Made by a program: the position numbers and the translations under genes. The notes beneath the pieces were generated by a model. It had not been told where the DNA came from and did no database searches. It worked only from the letters and a program-made list of their open reading frames with translations. Below, piece by piece: positions 1 to 9,635 of a stretch of DNA of 64,000 bases (position 1 is the first letter of the stretch; each line of letters opens with the position of its first letter). The DNA is taken from NCBI GenBank assembly GCA_964017045.1, contig OZ024807.1:12719241-12783240 (forward strand). The letters run 5' to 3'. This stretch comes from Omphiscola glabra (lineage: Eukaryota; Mollusca; Gastropoda; Lymnaeidae).

Positions 1-4
1 ATCG

Positions 5-40
5 GGTGGGATAGAGGGTGGGACAGAGGGTGGGATAGAG
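5..40. repeat. 12-bp tandem repeat, 3 copies
   Basis: Three consecutive 12-bp units of the form ggtgggatagag, the middle one with one change. The array starts next to the window edge, so it may be longer outside it. Confidence 0.75.
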
Positions 41-2102
41 GGTTCGTCAATATAAGGTTATAAATACCTTAGAGCTGTTATTTACGATAGTTTAAAGTGA
101 AGGGGGAGAGAGGGTGAGACAGCTACAGTAAAGGAGCTAGAGTGAGAGACAGACAAAGAGACTACACGTTTTTAATTATTGCAGGTGTGTTATAGTTGTT
201 TAATTTTTACCTGTGTGTTTTCATTCGCGTCTCAATTTGAAAATTTAACTGACAATATACGTACAGTGCCCCCATTGAGGGCGTTTCGATGGGTTTAGTT
301 CTTGTCACATTTGATTTCATGGTATTTTGTTCGGGAAAACGAATACTTTCACAACTCTGTCATTTGCGTTTCGTCCGATTTTTCGTTCTATTATTTAAAT
401 GCAAAGAGCTGCTTTTATTTAATTTACTTAAGATACTCATCCTATTTCAATGCCACCTCCCATATGTTTCCGTACACTTACGATTATATTTGAGGAAAAA
501 ATAAGAGCCTTGAACGATGAAAAAAAATCTATTATAACCGTTTAACGTCGAATAAGTTAAAGTGGAATTATTTCTGGGCCTCGCTATTTGAGAAACCCTT
601 GCATGCTTTTTAAGTGGTAATAAAATATGTTCAAAACTTTCTAGCAACAATGACGGTTTTATAATCCAAAACAGCTACAAGATAGCGTAGGGTTGTTGCA
701 TTAAGATTGATTACCCGGTCCTCAAAGCTTTTAAGGGGCTGTGGGTGATTCTAGAAATACAAATAAAAGACAGTCCAAAAGACTAATTTTAAATACAGCT
801 TCGTGATTGCTTCATCGTCACAATCTACCAATGTTCAAACATTTCTAGTATATGGCAAAATGCTACGTCTAGCTACAGACCCTTTTTCCTCTTTGGGGGA
901 AGGTAGCTGAACAGATGGTGAATGACCGACGGCTAAATCGGTAAATAGTATGTACTTATCTATGGTCCTTTTTGTCTGAAACTTGTCAGACGAAATCCAA
1001 AAGTGTCACCACATGGTTGCATTATTCTTCGAGGTTGGTTATGTGTCACTGCTAGTTTGTAAAATTAAGTCCAATCTTTTCTATCAAACAGATCCACGGG
1101 TATAACAATAGTTTCCAGAGTGTGTGTGGTGGGGTAGTTGGGTGGGTGTAGAACGACGCGATGGATCAAGAATGAAATTAACCATAACATGGAGATTAAA
1201 CACCATGTCTGATAACATACCACCGGACCCCCCCCCCCTCTAAACTGAGTCCTATTTGGTATACACAATAAAGAACCAGATCAATACAAAAAAATAGTCG
1301 AGACTCGTGACTCCTTAAAGCTCTCTGTCTCAGTACAGTCAGGATGCTATGGACCAGAGCATGCTAATGAAAGCCTTCACACCTGGATTTACATTTGAGA
1401 AATTGGGTCACAAACTCACAACTTTGTCATCAGGGTTTACGTGCATCGCATTGTGAAGCGACTCCCACGGTAGCTTTGTATGTCTTGGCGGACGACTGCC
1501 CTCTAAGAGTTGGGGGAGAAAAAGCCCGCCCTGACCACAGGAGACTAAATAACAGGATCAGTATGCGCCATGAGTAACAGTACTTAAACTCGCATCTGAA
1601 ACGCGAAAAGGGTGTTACGTACCATTATGTTATAGAGATAAAAATCTGTGTGATTAGTTGGCTCATAGAAGAAACAATGCGTACCAAAAACTGATCCATC
1701 ACCATTAGTAGGCATAGGGAATTGAAAACGATACCAAAGCTAGTGATACTAAATTTTAATTTTATAGTAAAAAAAAGATTTCTATAATAATGCAAATGTG
1801 TGAACAGAAGCATTAAGTGTTTCAACTTAGAGCAAGTTGAGAAAAATTTACACTCCTTAAAATAGAAATATTAATGTATACGCTAAATAATAAACCTGTC
1901 TCTATACGTCTGTAAGTCTATCTCTAAGTAAGTTTCGGTAAGTCTAAGCCCCAGAAAGTCTATCTGCTAAGAAACATGACGGGCTTTTTTATAGGAATTA
2001 AATCCGAACGTTCTAGTAAAGAACATCTAGAATCTGTGTCACCTGTTGACATTCTTGAGAACAAATGGAACGCATTCTAACGTAAACAAACTTTCTCTCC
2101 AG
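41..2102. other. No recognised gene (2.1 kb)
   Basis: AT-rich sequence with short chance reading frames only. There is a run of eleven C near 1230. I recognised no coding domain, tRNA or transposon end. If the exon proposed at 2103 is real, the 3' part of this stretch would be the last intron of an upstream gene. Confidence 0.5.
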
Positions 2103-2201
2103 GCAGGACAGGAGCAGGCGGGAAAAGTAACAACCTATTTATCCGATGGCGTCAATTTCAAGGTCGAGAAAACCCTAACTGTGGTGGCTAAAATAATTTA
2201 G
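2103..2201 (+). CDS. Possible last exon of an upstream gene
   Basis: A pyrimidine-rich acceptor (ttctctccag) is followed by 32 codons open in phase 0 and a TAG stop at 2199-2201. The peptide runs through GKVTTYLSDGVNF and ends in KTLTVVAKII. Its alternating hydrophobic residues and final TLTVV look like the last beta strand of an Ig-like domain. It sits 2.4 kb upstream of Ig copy 1 on the same strand, so it could close another member of the tandem array. I saw no upstream partner exon and no nearby AATAAA, so it could also be chance. Confidence 0.3.
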   Translation, partial: AGQEQAGKVTTYLSDGVNFKVEKTLTVVAKII

Positions 2202-2899
2202 TACAAATCAATACAAAGCAATGGGTTAGTCAATAGTGAATACCACAAGTTGTCAAGCGTTTCCTATAATCAAAAGGAAGATATGTGTGGCAGTTGTAGT
2301 TTGGAAAGGGGTCTCTCGCCTTAGTAAAATAGCTACCCCAAGTTTCACTAATATCTGAGAGGTCTTGAATGGGGACCGACTTTGAAAATGTTCGCAGAAT
2401 GGTTCCAAGAGAGATTTAATTAAGAGGTCAGCAGTCAACTCAGTTGTGATGTCTGTTGTTTAAAAAAAAAAATGTACTGTGGCAGCCGGAAGGGAAATTC
2501 TGGTTAACTAACAACTGTTTTAAAAGGTAAACACGACGTGCTCTCTGGAATTTGCTGCATTCGCCCTTACAAAGTTTAAGACGGGAATCCTGGAAACTAA
2601 ACATAACTTATACTTATACATACATTCGCTCATTTTTAAGGACAGGTGAGACTTTCGTAACAGATACAGGTTGGTTAACGCTTGTTGGAGTCTGCATGAT
2701 AAATTATGAAACACTTTTTGCTTATGGTAAGAGAAGATTCACATATTTTATGAATGTGTTATCTCCGACGAAAGTCAAATTCACTTAGTGGTCGATGAAA
2801 ATTCCCTTCTTTTTAAATATAAACAAAACTTTGAACTCTTTTCAAATTATTTCTGTTTGGGGAGTGGTCTTTTGTGAATTGCCAATTTATCGTTTAACA
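2202..2899. other. No recognised gene
   Basis: Intergenic AT-rich DNA with overlapping short frames on both strands and nothing recognisable. It ends in the probable target-site duplicate of the hAT element (gtttaaca, 2892-2899). Confidence 0.5.
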
Positions 2900-3999
2900 C
2901 AGGGCTCTAAAACTCAAATCATCCGGTGGTTGCAGGAGGTATAGTCTGAGTGAGAACGTGCCGCATCAATTATTCCACAAAAGCGATGACAAATTCATTA
3001 AAGTACAACTGTTGCAATGTGCTCAACATTTATTCATAACAAATAAAAACTTTAAGGGTTCTCAAGAACTAGGCTTCACTTTGTTCCTCCTACTCCTTGT
3101 TGACAGAGACCTGGCAGCGCTTCTTCTCACACAGCTGAGCAGCATTTGGCTTGAGTGAGGGAGCAACTGAAACCCTTAGAATAGCTTGAAAATGGCCATC
3201 AGTACGTTTTGCCATGAACTTTGACTTGTTAAATTGCATGGTGGAAAAGATCTTTTTACACAGATAGGTACTCCCAAAAATGCACATGATCTACATGAAC
3301 AACCTGGAAATCTCAGGGAAGATGGAGGACAATGCGCTCATAAATTGTCCATGTTAGTCTGTTTTTCCATTCGCCTCCCTGAACTTGGAATTGCACCGAA
3401 GATCAATCAGCTATATTTGAAACACAAAAAAATGGGGGGGGGTGCATCTTCCACATTAAAGGAGAAAGGGTCGGCAAAAAGTTGAAAAGTGGCTCTGTGT
3501 GTTTTGAAGTCTAAGATCAAATTCTTCCTGTAGATTTGCAATGGCATCCGTACACTTACTACTGAATGATGTGTCCGAGTCCATGAGTACTTTGCATGTT
3601 GGGAAACGACGGAGGTTCCTCAGAGAACCATAACACAAGTTTTGTGCAGCATGCCCAGACATTTTCATAGGCAACACTGACAAGCTATCCCTGGTCTTGT
3701 AGCTTCTTGTTGGGCACATTCAGCTCTTTGGTCATGTTTGTTTCATAAAATGCTATAAAACAAAAACTTTTAGTCCGATTTTAAAACAGTTGTTACCATT
3801 ATAATCAACGTCCAAATCTCTACATAAATAATAAAAATCAGAATTAGAGTAGTTGGTGAGATTCCACTGACATCGTCGCGGAGTGTCACATTATATATAT
3901 GAGAACGGGGAAACGCGAGGGCCACATTAACACTAAACCTTGCTGTCATGTAGCGGGCCGCAAAATATCGTCTTGCGGGCCGCGAGTTTGAGACCCCTG
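2900..3999 (-). mobile_element. hAT transposon, decayed, about 1.1 kb
   Basis: The left end reads CAGGGCTCTAAAACTC. The right end, read on the minus strand, is CAGGGGTCTCAAACTC. These form hAT-type terminal inverted repeats. The flanking 8-mers gtttaaca (2892-2899) and gcttaata (4000-4007) match at 6 of 8 bases, as expected for an old 8-bp hAT target duplication. The interior encodes remnants of a hAT transposase on the minus strand. Much of a normal hAT coding region of about 600 residues is missing, so this copy is not autonomous. Confidence 0.8.
3090..3719 (-). pseudogene. hAT transposase C-terminal fragments
   Basis: Two minus-strand frames carry recognisable pieces. One (3456-3719) contains LQEEFDLRLQ, typical of the helical region of hAT transposases related to vertebrate GTF2IRD2 and ZBED/SCAND3-type genes. 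The other (3090-3287) contains the dimerisation region, with FGSTYLCKKIFSTM followed by NKSKFMAKRTD and ending near LCEKKRCQVS. The pieces are in different frames with about 170 bp of decayed sequence between them. The family's usual C-terminal motif is YLCE.LFS.M; here the acidic residue is replaced by lysine. The fragments lie inside the inverted repeats of the 2900-3999 element and are certainly non-functional. Confidence 0.72.
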
Positions 4000-4596
4000 G
4001 CTTAATAAATGGTCAAGCTCAAGAGCAGATGTGGCCAACCCAAAAACATTTCCCCGTCTACTTTGATCGCCAGTCAACTACATCACTGCATGTCATCACA
4101 TCTATAAAAAAAAAATAATCACCATATCAACGGGGTACTTACTTTTGTTTTATTCATAATGCAAATGAATCGTAAATGATACCATTTCTACACTTGCTTT
4201 GACAAACATTAATAATTTGTATATATTTTGATTCATTTCTAAAATATGTATAATATATTGAAGAGTTGTATCTCAAGCCCAAATCAAATGAGGAATGAAT
4301 TTCATTTGTGATACCTCCGACTTGCCGCATTATTTAACGTGCCGGGCCTAGAGATAAGAGCTGTTAGGTCGTTTGAAACAAACGTTGTTTTTTTTTTGTT
4401 TTTTTTTTTTAAATTGCCTTGATTAAAAATGGTCATGCAGCTGAAGTGGTAACATCTCGGCGAAACCTTGTCCTATTTCAATACTGCGTTCAGCCCAGAG
4501 TTGGCGGCGTGTTCGTTCCCGTAAGTGTCGTGAGATTGTTCTCAGCGCTAAGAACCATTTGGTTTGCTACTACCCGGGCTCGCTGATCGTTACAAA
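4000..4596 (+). other. Upstream flank of Ig copy 1
   Basis: This stretch separates the hAT element from the first start codon of Ig copy 1 and should contain its promoter and 5' UTR. There is an A9 run at 4107-4115 and a T-rich tract near 4388-4410. I saw no clear TATA box at a fixed distance. It is not visibly similar to the region upstream of copy 2. Confidence 0.4.
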
Positions 4597-4651
4597 ATGG
4601 TTAGCCAAGAGTTAATTTGGATATTTCTAGCTTCTTACTTATTAATGGCGG
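4597..4651 (+). CDS. Ig copy 1 exon 1: signal peptide
   Basis: The ATG at 4597 opens 18 codons plus one base before a good donor (G|gtaagc). The peptide MVSQELIWIFLASYLLMA is a classic hydrophobic secretion signal. Cleavage is likely near the LLMA/VQG junction formed with exon 2. The leftover base (phase 1) joins exon 2 in frame. An upstream in-frame ATG at 4564 would add 11 non-hydrophobic residues; I prefer 4597 because it places the hydrophobic core at the N terminus. The exon does not resemble exon 1 of copy 2 although all later exons are near-identical. Confidence 0.75.
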
Positions 4652-5971
4652 GTAAGCGTATTTTTTTATTAACCTATAAACAAATTGGATATGTCTCAAA
4701 TACCCTTTTGCCACAAAGCTCACAACATATATGCAGTTTACGAATTTTATATTTAAAGATTTAAATAAATAAAGACGCCTGATGTAAAAACGATTCTTGG
4801 CCTTTTTAACACAACCTTAAGTTTAATACATATTTGAAATAATATGGCTAACAAGTCCATTTAATATCTTTCTTTTTTCAAAGTTATTTTTAGTGAAGTC
4901 GCTTTTCCACCTCATGTATCTTTAGTGCACAGATGAAAGGCGCAAGGATTTTACACAATCAACCGGCAGTGTAACACCGTGGATTAAACGATATAGCCTG
5001 TATTGTAGCATTCGAGCCAAGTAATGACTTGTACCCGGAAGTATGTTACTTTCCCCATACCATTATGGTTGAGCGTAGATGGCCGTTTAATTATTCGGGT
5101 ATTCATCTGGTTTGCTAACAGTCCGTAGATTTACGGACGGTACGTAAAAAAAAATTTTGACCTAAAATGACTTGTCCGTACAAGTCCGTAAGAAATTTAG
5201 GATTCCAATTTAAAAATGCTATAACGAACAAAAATCTTTCTAAGCGAACGAAACAAAAAAAAAAGAGTGGGGGGGGGGGGGGGGGGGAATTCAATGTTTG
5301 TGATTTCTTTTTCCTTGCTTTAAACTTGAATGATAATAATCAAAAGAAATTCGACGCTTATTAAGGTGAAATAAACAAAAAATAGCTAAAGCCTTAGGGT
5401 CATAGGATATAAAGACATACAAATAAAGTCATGTAAAAAAATTGACATAAGAATATTTGATCTTGGTTTAGTTTCCTAAGATAGTGTTTTAAAAGTGCCG
5501 GTAAAAATATTTTCTCCGTAAAAATCGTTGAGGTTTAGAATATATATCTGTCAATTGTGTAGGCTAATTATGTACATATCTAAATCGGCATCCAGTTGGG
5601 GAAAATTTATATTTTTAAAGACTGGTTACGGCATTCAGGTTCTTTCGAAATTATTTCGGGATAAATATATGGCTAAATGATATACGATAAACACACGTAT
5701 ATTTATGTATGCATATATATATATATTATTTATTAAGGATTTGAACGAATCTGATTTTGACGACCAGAATGGTTACCCCGATCACACATCCCTCTTTTTC
5801 GCACTACTCTGATTTCACATAGGCCAATTTGCGTTTTAAAACTTAAAATTCACAATCTGAATGAGGAGGGGGGGAGGGGGGGGGATTTATTTTTTACAAT
5901 ATTCGGTCCCTATATTCATTCTTATTTTATAATGGATTGCACCTTTTAAATTTTCTTCTTTTCTTTTCCAG
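4652..5971 (+). other. Ig copy 1 intron 1
   Basis: A 1.3-kb intron with a G19 run at 5269-5287 and a shorter G-rich tract near 5866-5884. It contains no recognised gene. The acceptor ttcttttccag is strong and resembles that of copy 2. Confidence 0.7.
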
Positions 5972-6165
5972 TTCAAGGTCAACTATCTGACAGGTCAGAG
6001 ATTGTAGATGGAGGGTCATTCAATCTAACATGTGATGTTAGCCGTATTGGCAGTGTTCCAGTGGTTGTAACATCTCTATATTCTTTATCCATCGAGAGAA
6101 CTGCAGTTTCAGGAAAACAGACTATTGCTGTCTATTCTCCAGGTCTCGCTAATGATTTAACAAAG
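5972..6165 (+). CDS. Ig copy 1 exon 2: first half of Ig domain 1
   Basis: This 194-bp exon (phase 1 in, phase 0 out) encodes the mature N terminus (VQGQLSDRSE) and the first half of Ig domain 1. The B-strand cysteine lies in SFNLTCDVS, where NLT is also an N-glycosylation sequon. The exon ends at LANDLTK before the donor gtaata. Exon 2 of copy 2 has the same length and phases and is about 90% identical. Together with exon 3 it makes one domain. I infer a secreted or cell-surface recognition protein of the snail VIgL/FREP type, but that family name rests on general resemblance and no lectin domain was found. Confidence 0.88.
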
Positions 6166-6418
6166 GTAATATTTCACACCTGTTTTTTATCATTGTTGAT
6201 AGATGGACACAAACTTGAATCCTTCTTTGCTTTTTATCCCCTCTCGCTGTTTCTCTCAATAAATGTTGACATTTCTTTGCTTTATTTTCATTTACTAAAT
6301 GCTGTAGTTCGTCCACTGTCTGCTAAGATGACAAAGACTTTACACGATGTAGAGCAGACACCGATGGTACAAGCCTTCAAATGCGATTTAACTTGAATAA
6401 AGTGTACGTATGTATGTA

Positions 6419-6530
6419 TATGTGTGTGTGTGTGTGTGTGCGTTTGTATCTGTGTCTGTCTGTGTCTCTGTGTGTCGAGTGTGTCTGAGTGTGTGTGTGT
6501 GTGTGTGTGTCTGAGTGTGTGTTTGTATGT
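6419..6530. repeat. (GT)n microsatellite, interrupted
   Basis: About 110 bp of interrupted GT/TG dinucleotides with short CTGT and GTTT variants. The apparent open frames through it on both strands are low-complexity artefacts. Confidence 0.9.
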
Positions 6531-7687
6531 ATACGTGTATACAGATATGAACGTACGTATGCGTGTGTGGGCGGGATTGCGTACATGCGATCGACGGTGT
6601 AACTTTTAAGACCTATCTTGTTTACCCAGGGGCGTACCTTAGCTAAAGCTCTCTTAATATTCCACTCTCTTTTTATCACGACTAACAAATATATTTATTT
6701 TTAATCCTTTATTGTTAACTTCGCTTTTGTTCGTGTCTGGCTAAGTCTTCGGACGTCTTAATGACCCGTTAACCTATCGAGCTGAAACTTGGAACATAGA
6801 CTTGTTGCCGATAACAACACATTTTATAAATTTTTCAGCCCCACCTTCAAACCCCAATCCTCAAAAATAAGTTTTTCATGTTTTCAAAGGGAAGATGAAA
6901 TAAATATGATGACATTCTTTTCACGAAACAAAATTCCAGATAACTGCGCAAAATGAGATTCCTGTTAAAAACACTTTCGCAAGAAGATTTGGTCCTAACA
7001 TTTTCTTTTTTAATCTGAAATAGTTGGTGAAATGAATCTGCGGTGTAAAAGCGGGTGCGTCATTAGAATATTAATATAGTTCAGGGGCGTGAAAAAATTG
7101 TGCAGTTGTAAGCCTTGGGGGGGGGGGCAACGATGTTTTGGGGCCACAACTTTGGAGTTCCCCAGTTGATATTCAGTCAAGGTATGCCACTGGATAACAC
7201 GAAGGGTCTGAAAAGTCACAAACTGTGTTTTAACTATTTGCGGATACAAAATATGTTTTGCACTTTTTATATTTCTAACTTTAATCTACTTTCTAATAAA
7301 TGTCTTGATTCTTTTTTTTTTTTGTTCAAATTTCTCTGAACAGCTCAGTAATTGAAAATTTTATTTATGACGAGATTACTTACTGTAAATTTTTGGATTG
7401 GATTTATATGTAGAAGATTCCAATTTCAGAAAACAGAAAAGTAAATCTCTCTTTATATATAGATACTTCTTTAAAATAATTTTTAAAAAATCCAATTTAC
7501 TTTTTTCTAAAAATGCTTTTCAAAGCATTTTTTGGGAAAATTGGGTTTTATTTTTTTTTAAGGATACAGTGCATCGAAACCTGAATAATTTGCAAGCTAA
7601 AAAATATGATTTTATATATTGGATTTCTGCTTTTAATTGTTTGTTTTTTTTTAATTTATAATTAAACAGACAGTGAAATATTCACAA

Positions 7688-7752
7688 GCAAGACATTGAA
7701 CTAGCAGATAGATACATTAGGTAACTATCTACCTGCTAGTTCAATGACTTGC
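7688..7752. repeat. Hairpin, 26-bp stem
   Basis: The arms start at gcaagacattgaactagc and return as gctagttcaatgacttgc. They pair over 26 positions with two mismatches around a loop of about 13 bases. This may be a small MITE or a MITE end. Confidence 0.75.
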
Positions 7753-7790
7753 TCATTCATATATATATTTGTTATTAGAATTTATGACCC

Positions 7791-7857
7791 GGTGTTACCC
7801 GTGTGATAATGAAAGACATATTGCGTGACTGCCTTCCATTATTACACGGGTAACATC
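7791..7857. repeat. Hairpin, 21-bp stem
   Basis: The arms ggtgttacccgtgtgataatg-type and cattattacacgggtaac-type pair at 19 of 21 positions around a 25-bp loop. It is adjacent to, but distinct from, the hairpin at 7688-7752. The A/T-rich flanks suggest a MITE. Confidence 0.65.
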
Positions 7858-8035
7858 AGCAGGGCCGTCTTTACAGCAGCTGAGGCCCTGGGCACAGTAA
7901 TGCACTGAGGCCCCAAACCCACTATAATATACTCATTGTAATGCGAAGGAGGGGGTCGATAGGGGCAATCTCTCCTGGTGCCAGTATCAGTGGGGGAGGC
8001 AATTTAGACATGTGTATATCTTTTCTTATAATACA

Positions 8036-8063
8036 CTAGCCAAAATACCCGGCGTTGTCCGGG
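8036..8063 (-). mobile_element. Helitron-like 3' terminus
   Basis: Read on the minus strand, a short hairpin (CCCGG-acaacg-CCGGG) is followed after 8 bases by CTAG and then a host T. This is the arrangement expected at a Helitron 3' end (stem-loop, then CTRR, inserted before T). I could not locate the matching 5' TC end to the right, so the element's extent is unknown. The GGATCCCG repeat at 8160-8720 probably lies inside it. Confidence 0.5.
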
Positions 8064-8159
8064 ATTAAATTCGGAAAAATAACAACTTCTACAGCCTTTT
8101 AATTAAATCATATAGTAAAAAAAAGAAGATAAAATCGTTGTCTCCTCTAAAAACATATT

Positions 8160-8720
8160 TATAATAACTTTTGTAAACTTTTCAGTCTCGGGTTAAGTTT
8201 CCCCATGGGATCCCGTTTCCCGATTGGATCCCGTTTTCGGATGGTATCCCGGTACTCGGATGGATCCGACCCCGTTTGGATCCCGATCTTGGTTTTATCA
8301 CAATCCCGGTGGGATCCCGATACCGACGGTATCCCAATCACGTCAATATCCCGATCCCATTGGTATCCCGATCTTGGTGGCATCCCGATACCGGTGGAAT
8401 CCTGATACCGGTGGATCCCGATCCCGGTGGAATCCCGATCCCGTTGAGTTCCCGATGCTTGGCTTCCCGTTTCCCGGTGGGATCCCGTTTTCCGGTGTGA
8501 TCACGATTGCGGTTAGATCATAATACTAGTGTGATCCCATTCCCCGGTGGGATCCCGATTCCAGTGGAATGCCGAACCGGTGGGATGCCTAATCCGGTGA
8601 TTTCCCGATCTTGGTGGATCCCGATCCCGGTTGGTGCATGATCCTGGTAGGATTACGATTCCTGTGGATCCCGATCACGGATGTTTCATACTCCCAGTGT
8701 AATCCTGTTTCCCGGTGGGT
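8160..8720. repeat. Degenerate GGATCCCGATCCCGGTG tandem repeat
   Basis: About 560 bp built from imperfect repeats of roughly 12-18 bp containing gatcccgat and cccggtggga in varying spacing. Because the unit length is often a multiple of three, long reading frames rich in Gly/Ser/Arg or Ile/Pro appear on both strands. I regard these as artefacts. GC content is far above the surrounding AT-rich intron. Confidence 0.85.
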
Positions 8721-9427
8721 AGAGTATATTCAAAGAAAAAACCCAGGAAAGTATAGAATTGAAAAGAACTAACCTAACATTTCAATAAGCTTTTAGATAC
8801 CATTATATATCCCCGTAGAGCAATATAGAACTTTCTGTAACATTCTAGTTACAAATTAATATCCTCCTCGAAACGTTTAAAAAATGACTTTCTACGTAAT
8901 TATTTTTTAATAAGAAAAATTATACAAATAAATGCATTACTATAACAATAGCATATTTTAAGTTAAAAGTGGGGCCACAGCGGGTGCTCATTCCATTATT
9001 GTACTGAATTAGTTTTTCCTGAGATAGGGGGCCCTATAAAATTTGAAAATTTAAAATTTGTCCTATTAAAATCTTTTTTAAAATGCCATAGATATAGCTT
9101 TTTACAGTAATCGAAATTTCTGTAAAATTCTAGATTGGATATTATTAGTTTTAAATCCATCAAAATTTCAATACGTGCAATGAAGGCTTTTGCTACCACG
9201 CTAGGCCTACATCCATCAACTCACATAGAACCTATAGCGTTGACTAAGCCTATTGATATTAATTATATAGCTTACATTAGGAACATTGAAATAGCGCCCC
9301 CGGCCCCAGATGAATGGATATTATGAGTTCAGTACCCTTCGGGTGTAAAATATATTGCTGTCTTTAATATAAGCTTGTTCTATATTTTCATGATTTTATG
9401 TTCTTGTTGACTTGTTGTTCTATTCAG

Positions 9428-9635
9428 ACTATTCCCGATAATAGGCCATGGGTAATTGAAGCATCTGGTGGTAAAGGCTCAGTTAATCCAGACAACAATA
9501 GGGCATCGATCAAACTGACACTGTATGTGCCAGATGCCAAATGTTCTGATGCCGGATTATACAGCTGTAGTGCCAGCTTTCCTCCAGCAGGTGGTGTTTC
9601 AACAGCTAGCCGTTCTCAGAATATGACATCACAAG
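9428..9635 (+). CDS. Ig copy 1 exon 3: second half of Ig domain 1
   Basis: This 208-bp exon (phase 0 in, phase 1 out) begins TIPDNRPWVIE and carries the F-strand signature SDAGLYSC, whose cysteine should pair with the NLTC cysteine of exon 2. A sequon (NMT) lies near the end. The donor is G|gtgagg. Exon 3 of copy 2 has the same length and differs by only a few residues, for example SCSASF versus SCNASF, SQNMT versus SLNMT, and SV versus PV after GGKG. Confidence 0.9.

Larger units (their letters stand above)
6166..9427 (+). other. Ig copy 1 intron 2
   Basis: A 3.3-kb intron that holds a GT microsatellite, two hairpins, a Helitron-like terminus and a GGATCCCG-type repeat (listed separately). 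The stretch 7861-7930 (agggccgtcttta, then gaggccc) looks like a DNA-transposon end, but I found no partner. The last 80 bp before exon 3 share blocks such as gtaaaatatattgctg with copy 2, showing common descent of the introns. Confidence 0.7.

Noticed and set aside
1395..1577. 60-codon frame with mixed composition
   Set aside because: No recognisable domain, no convincing splice sites and no support from the paralogous region.
6377..6688. Thr/His-rich frame on the minus strand and Cys/Val-rich frame on the plus strand
   Set aside because: Translation of a GT microsatellite; low complexity only.
7861..7930. DNA-transposon terminal repeat (agggccgtcttta type)
   Set aside because: No inverted partner or target duplication was found, so the element could not be delimited.
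8205..8523. Overlapping open frames rich in Gly, Ser, Arg, Ile and Pro
   Set aside because: They follow directly from the GGATCCCG repeat and occur in several frames and on both strands.
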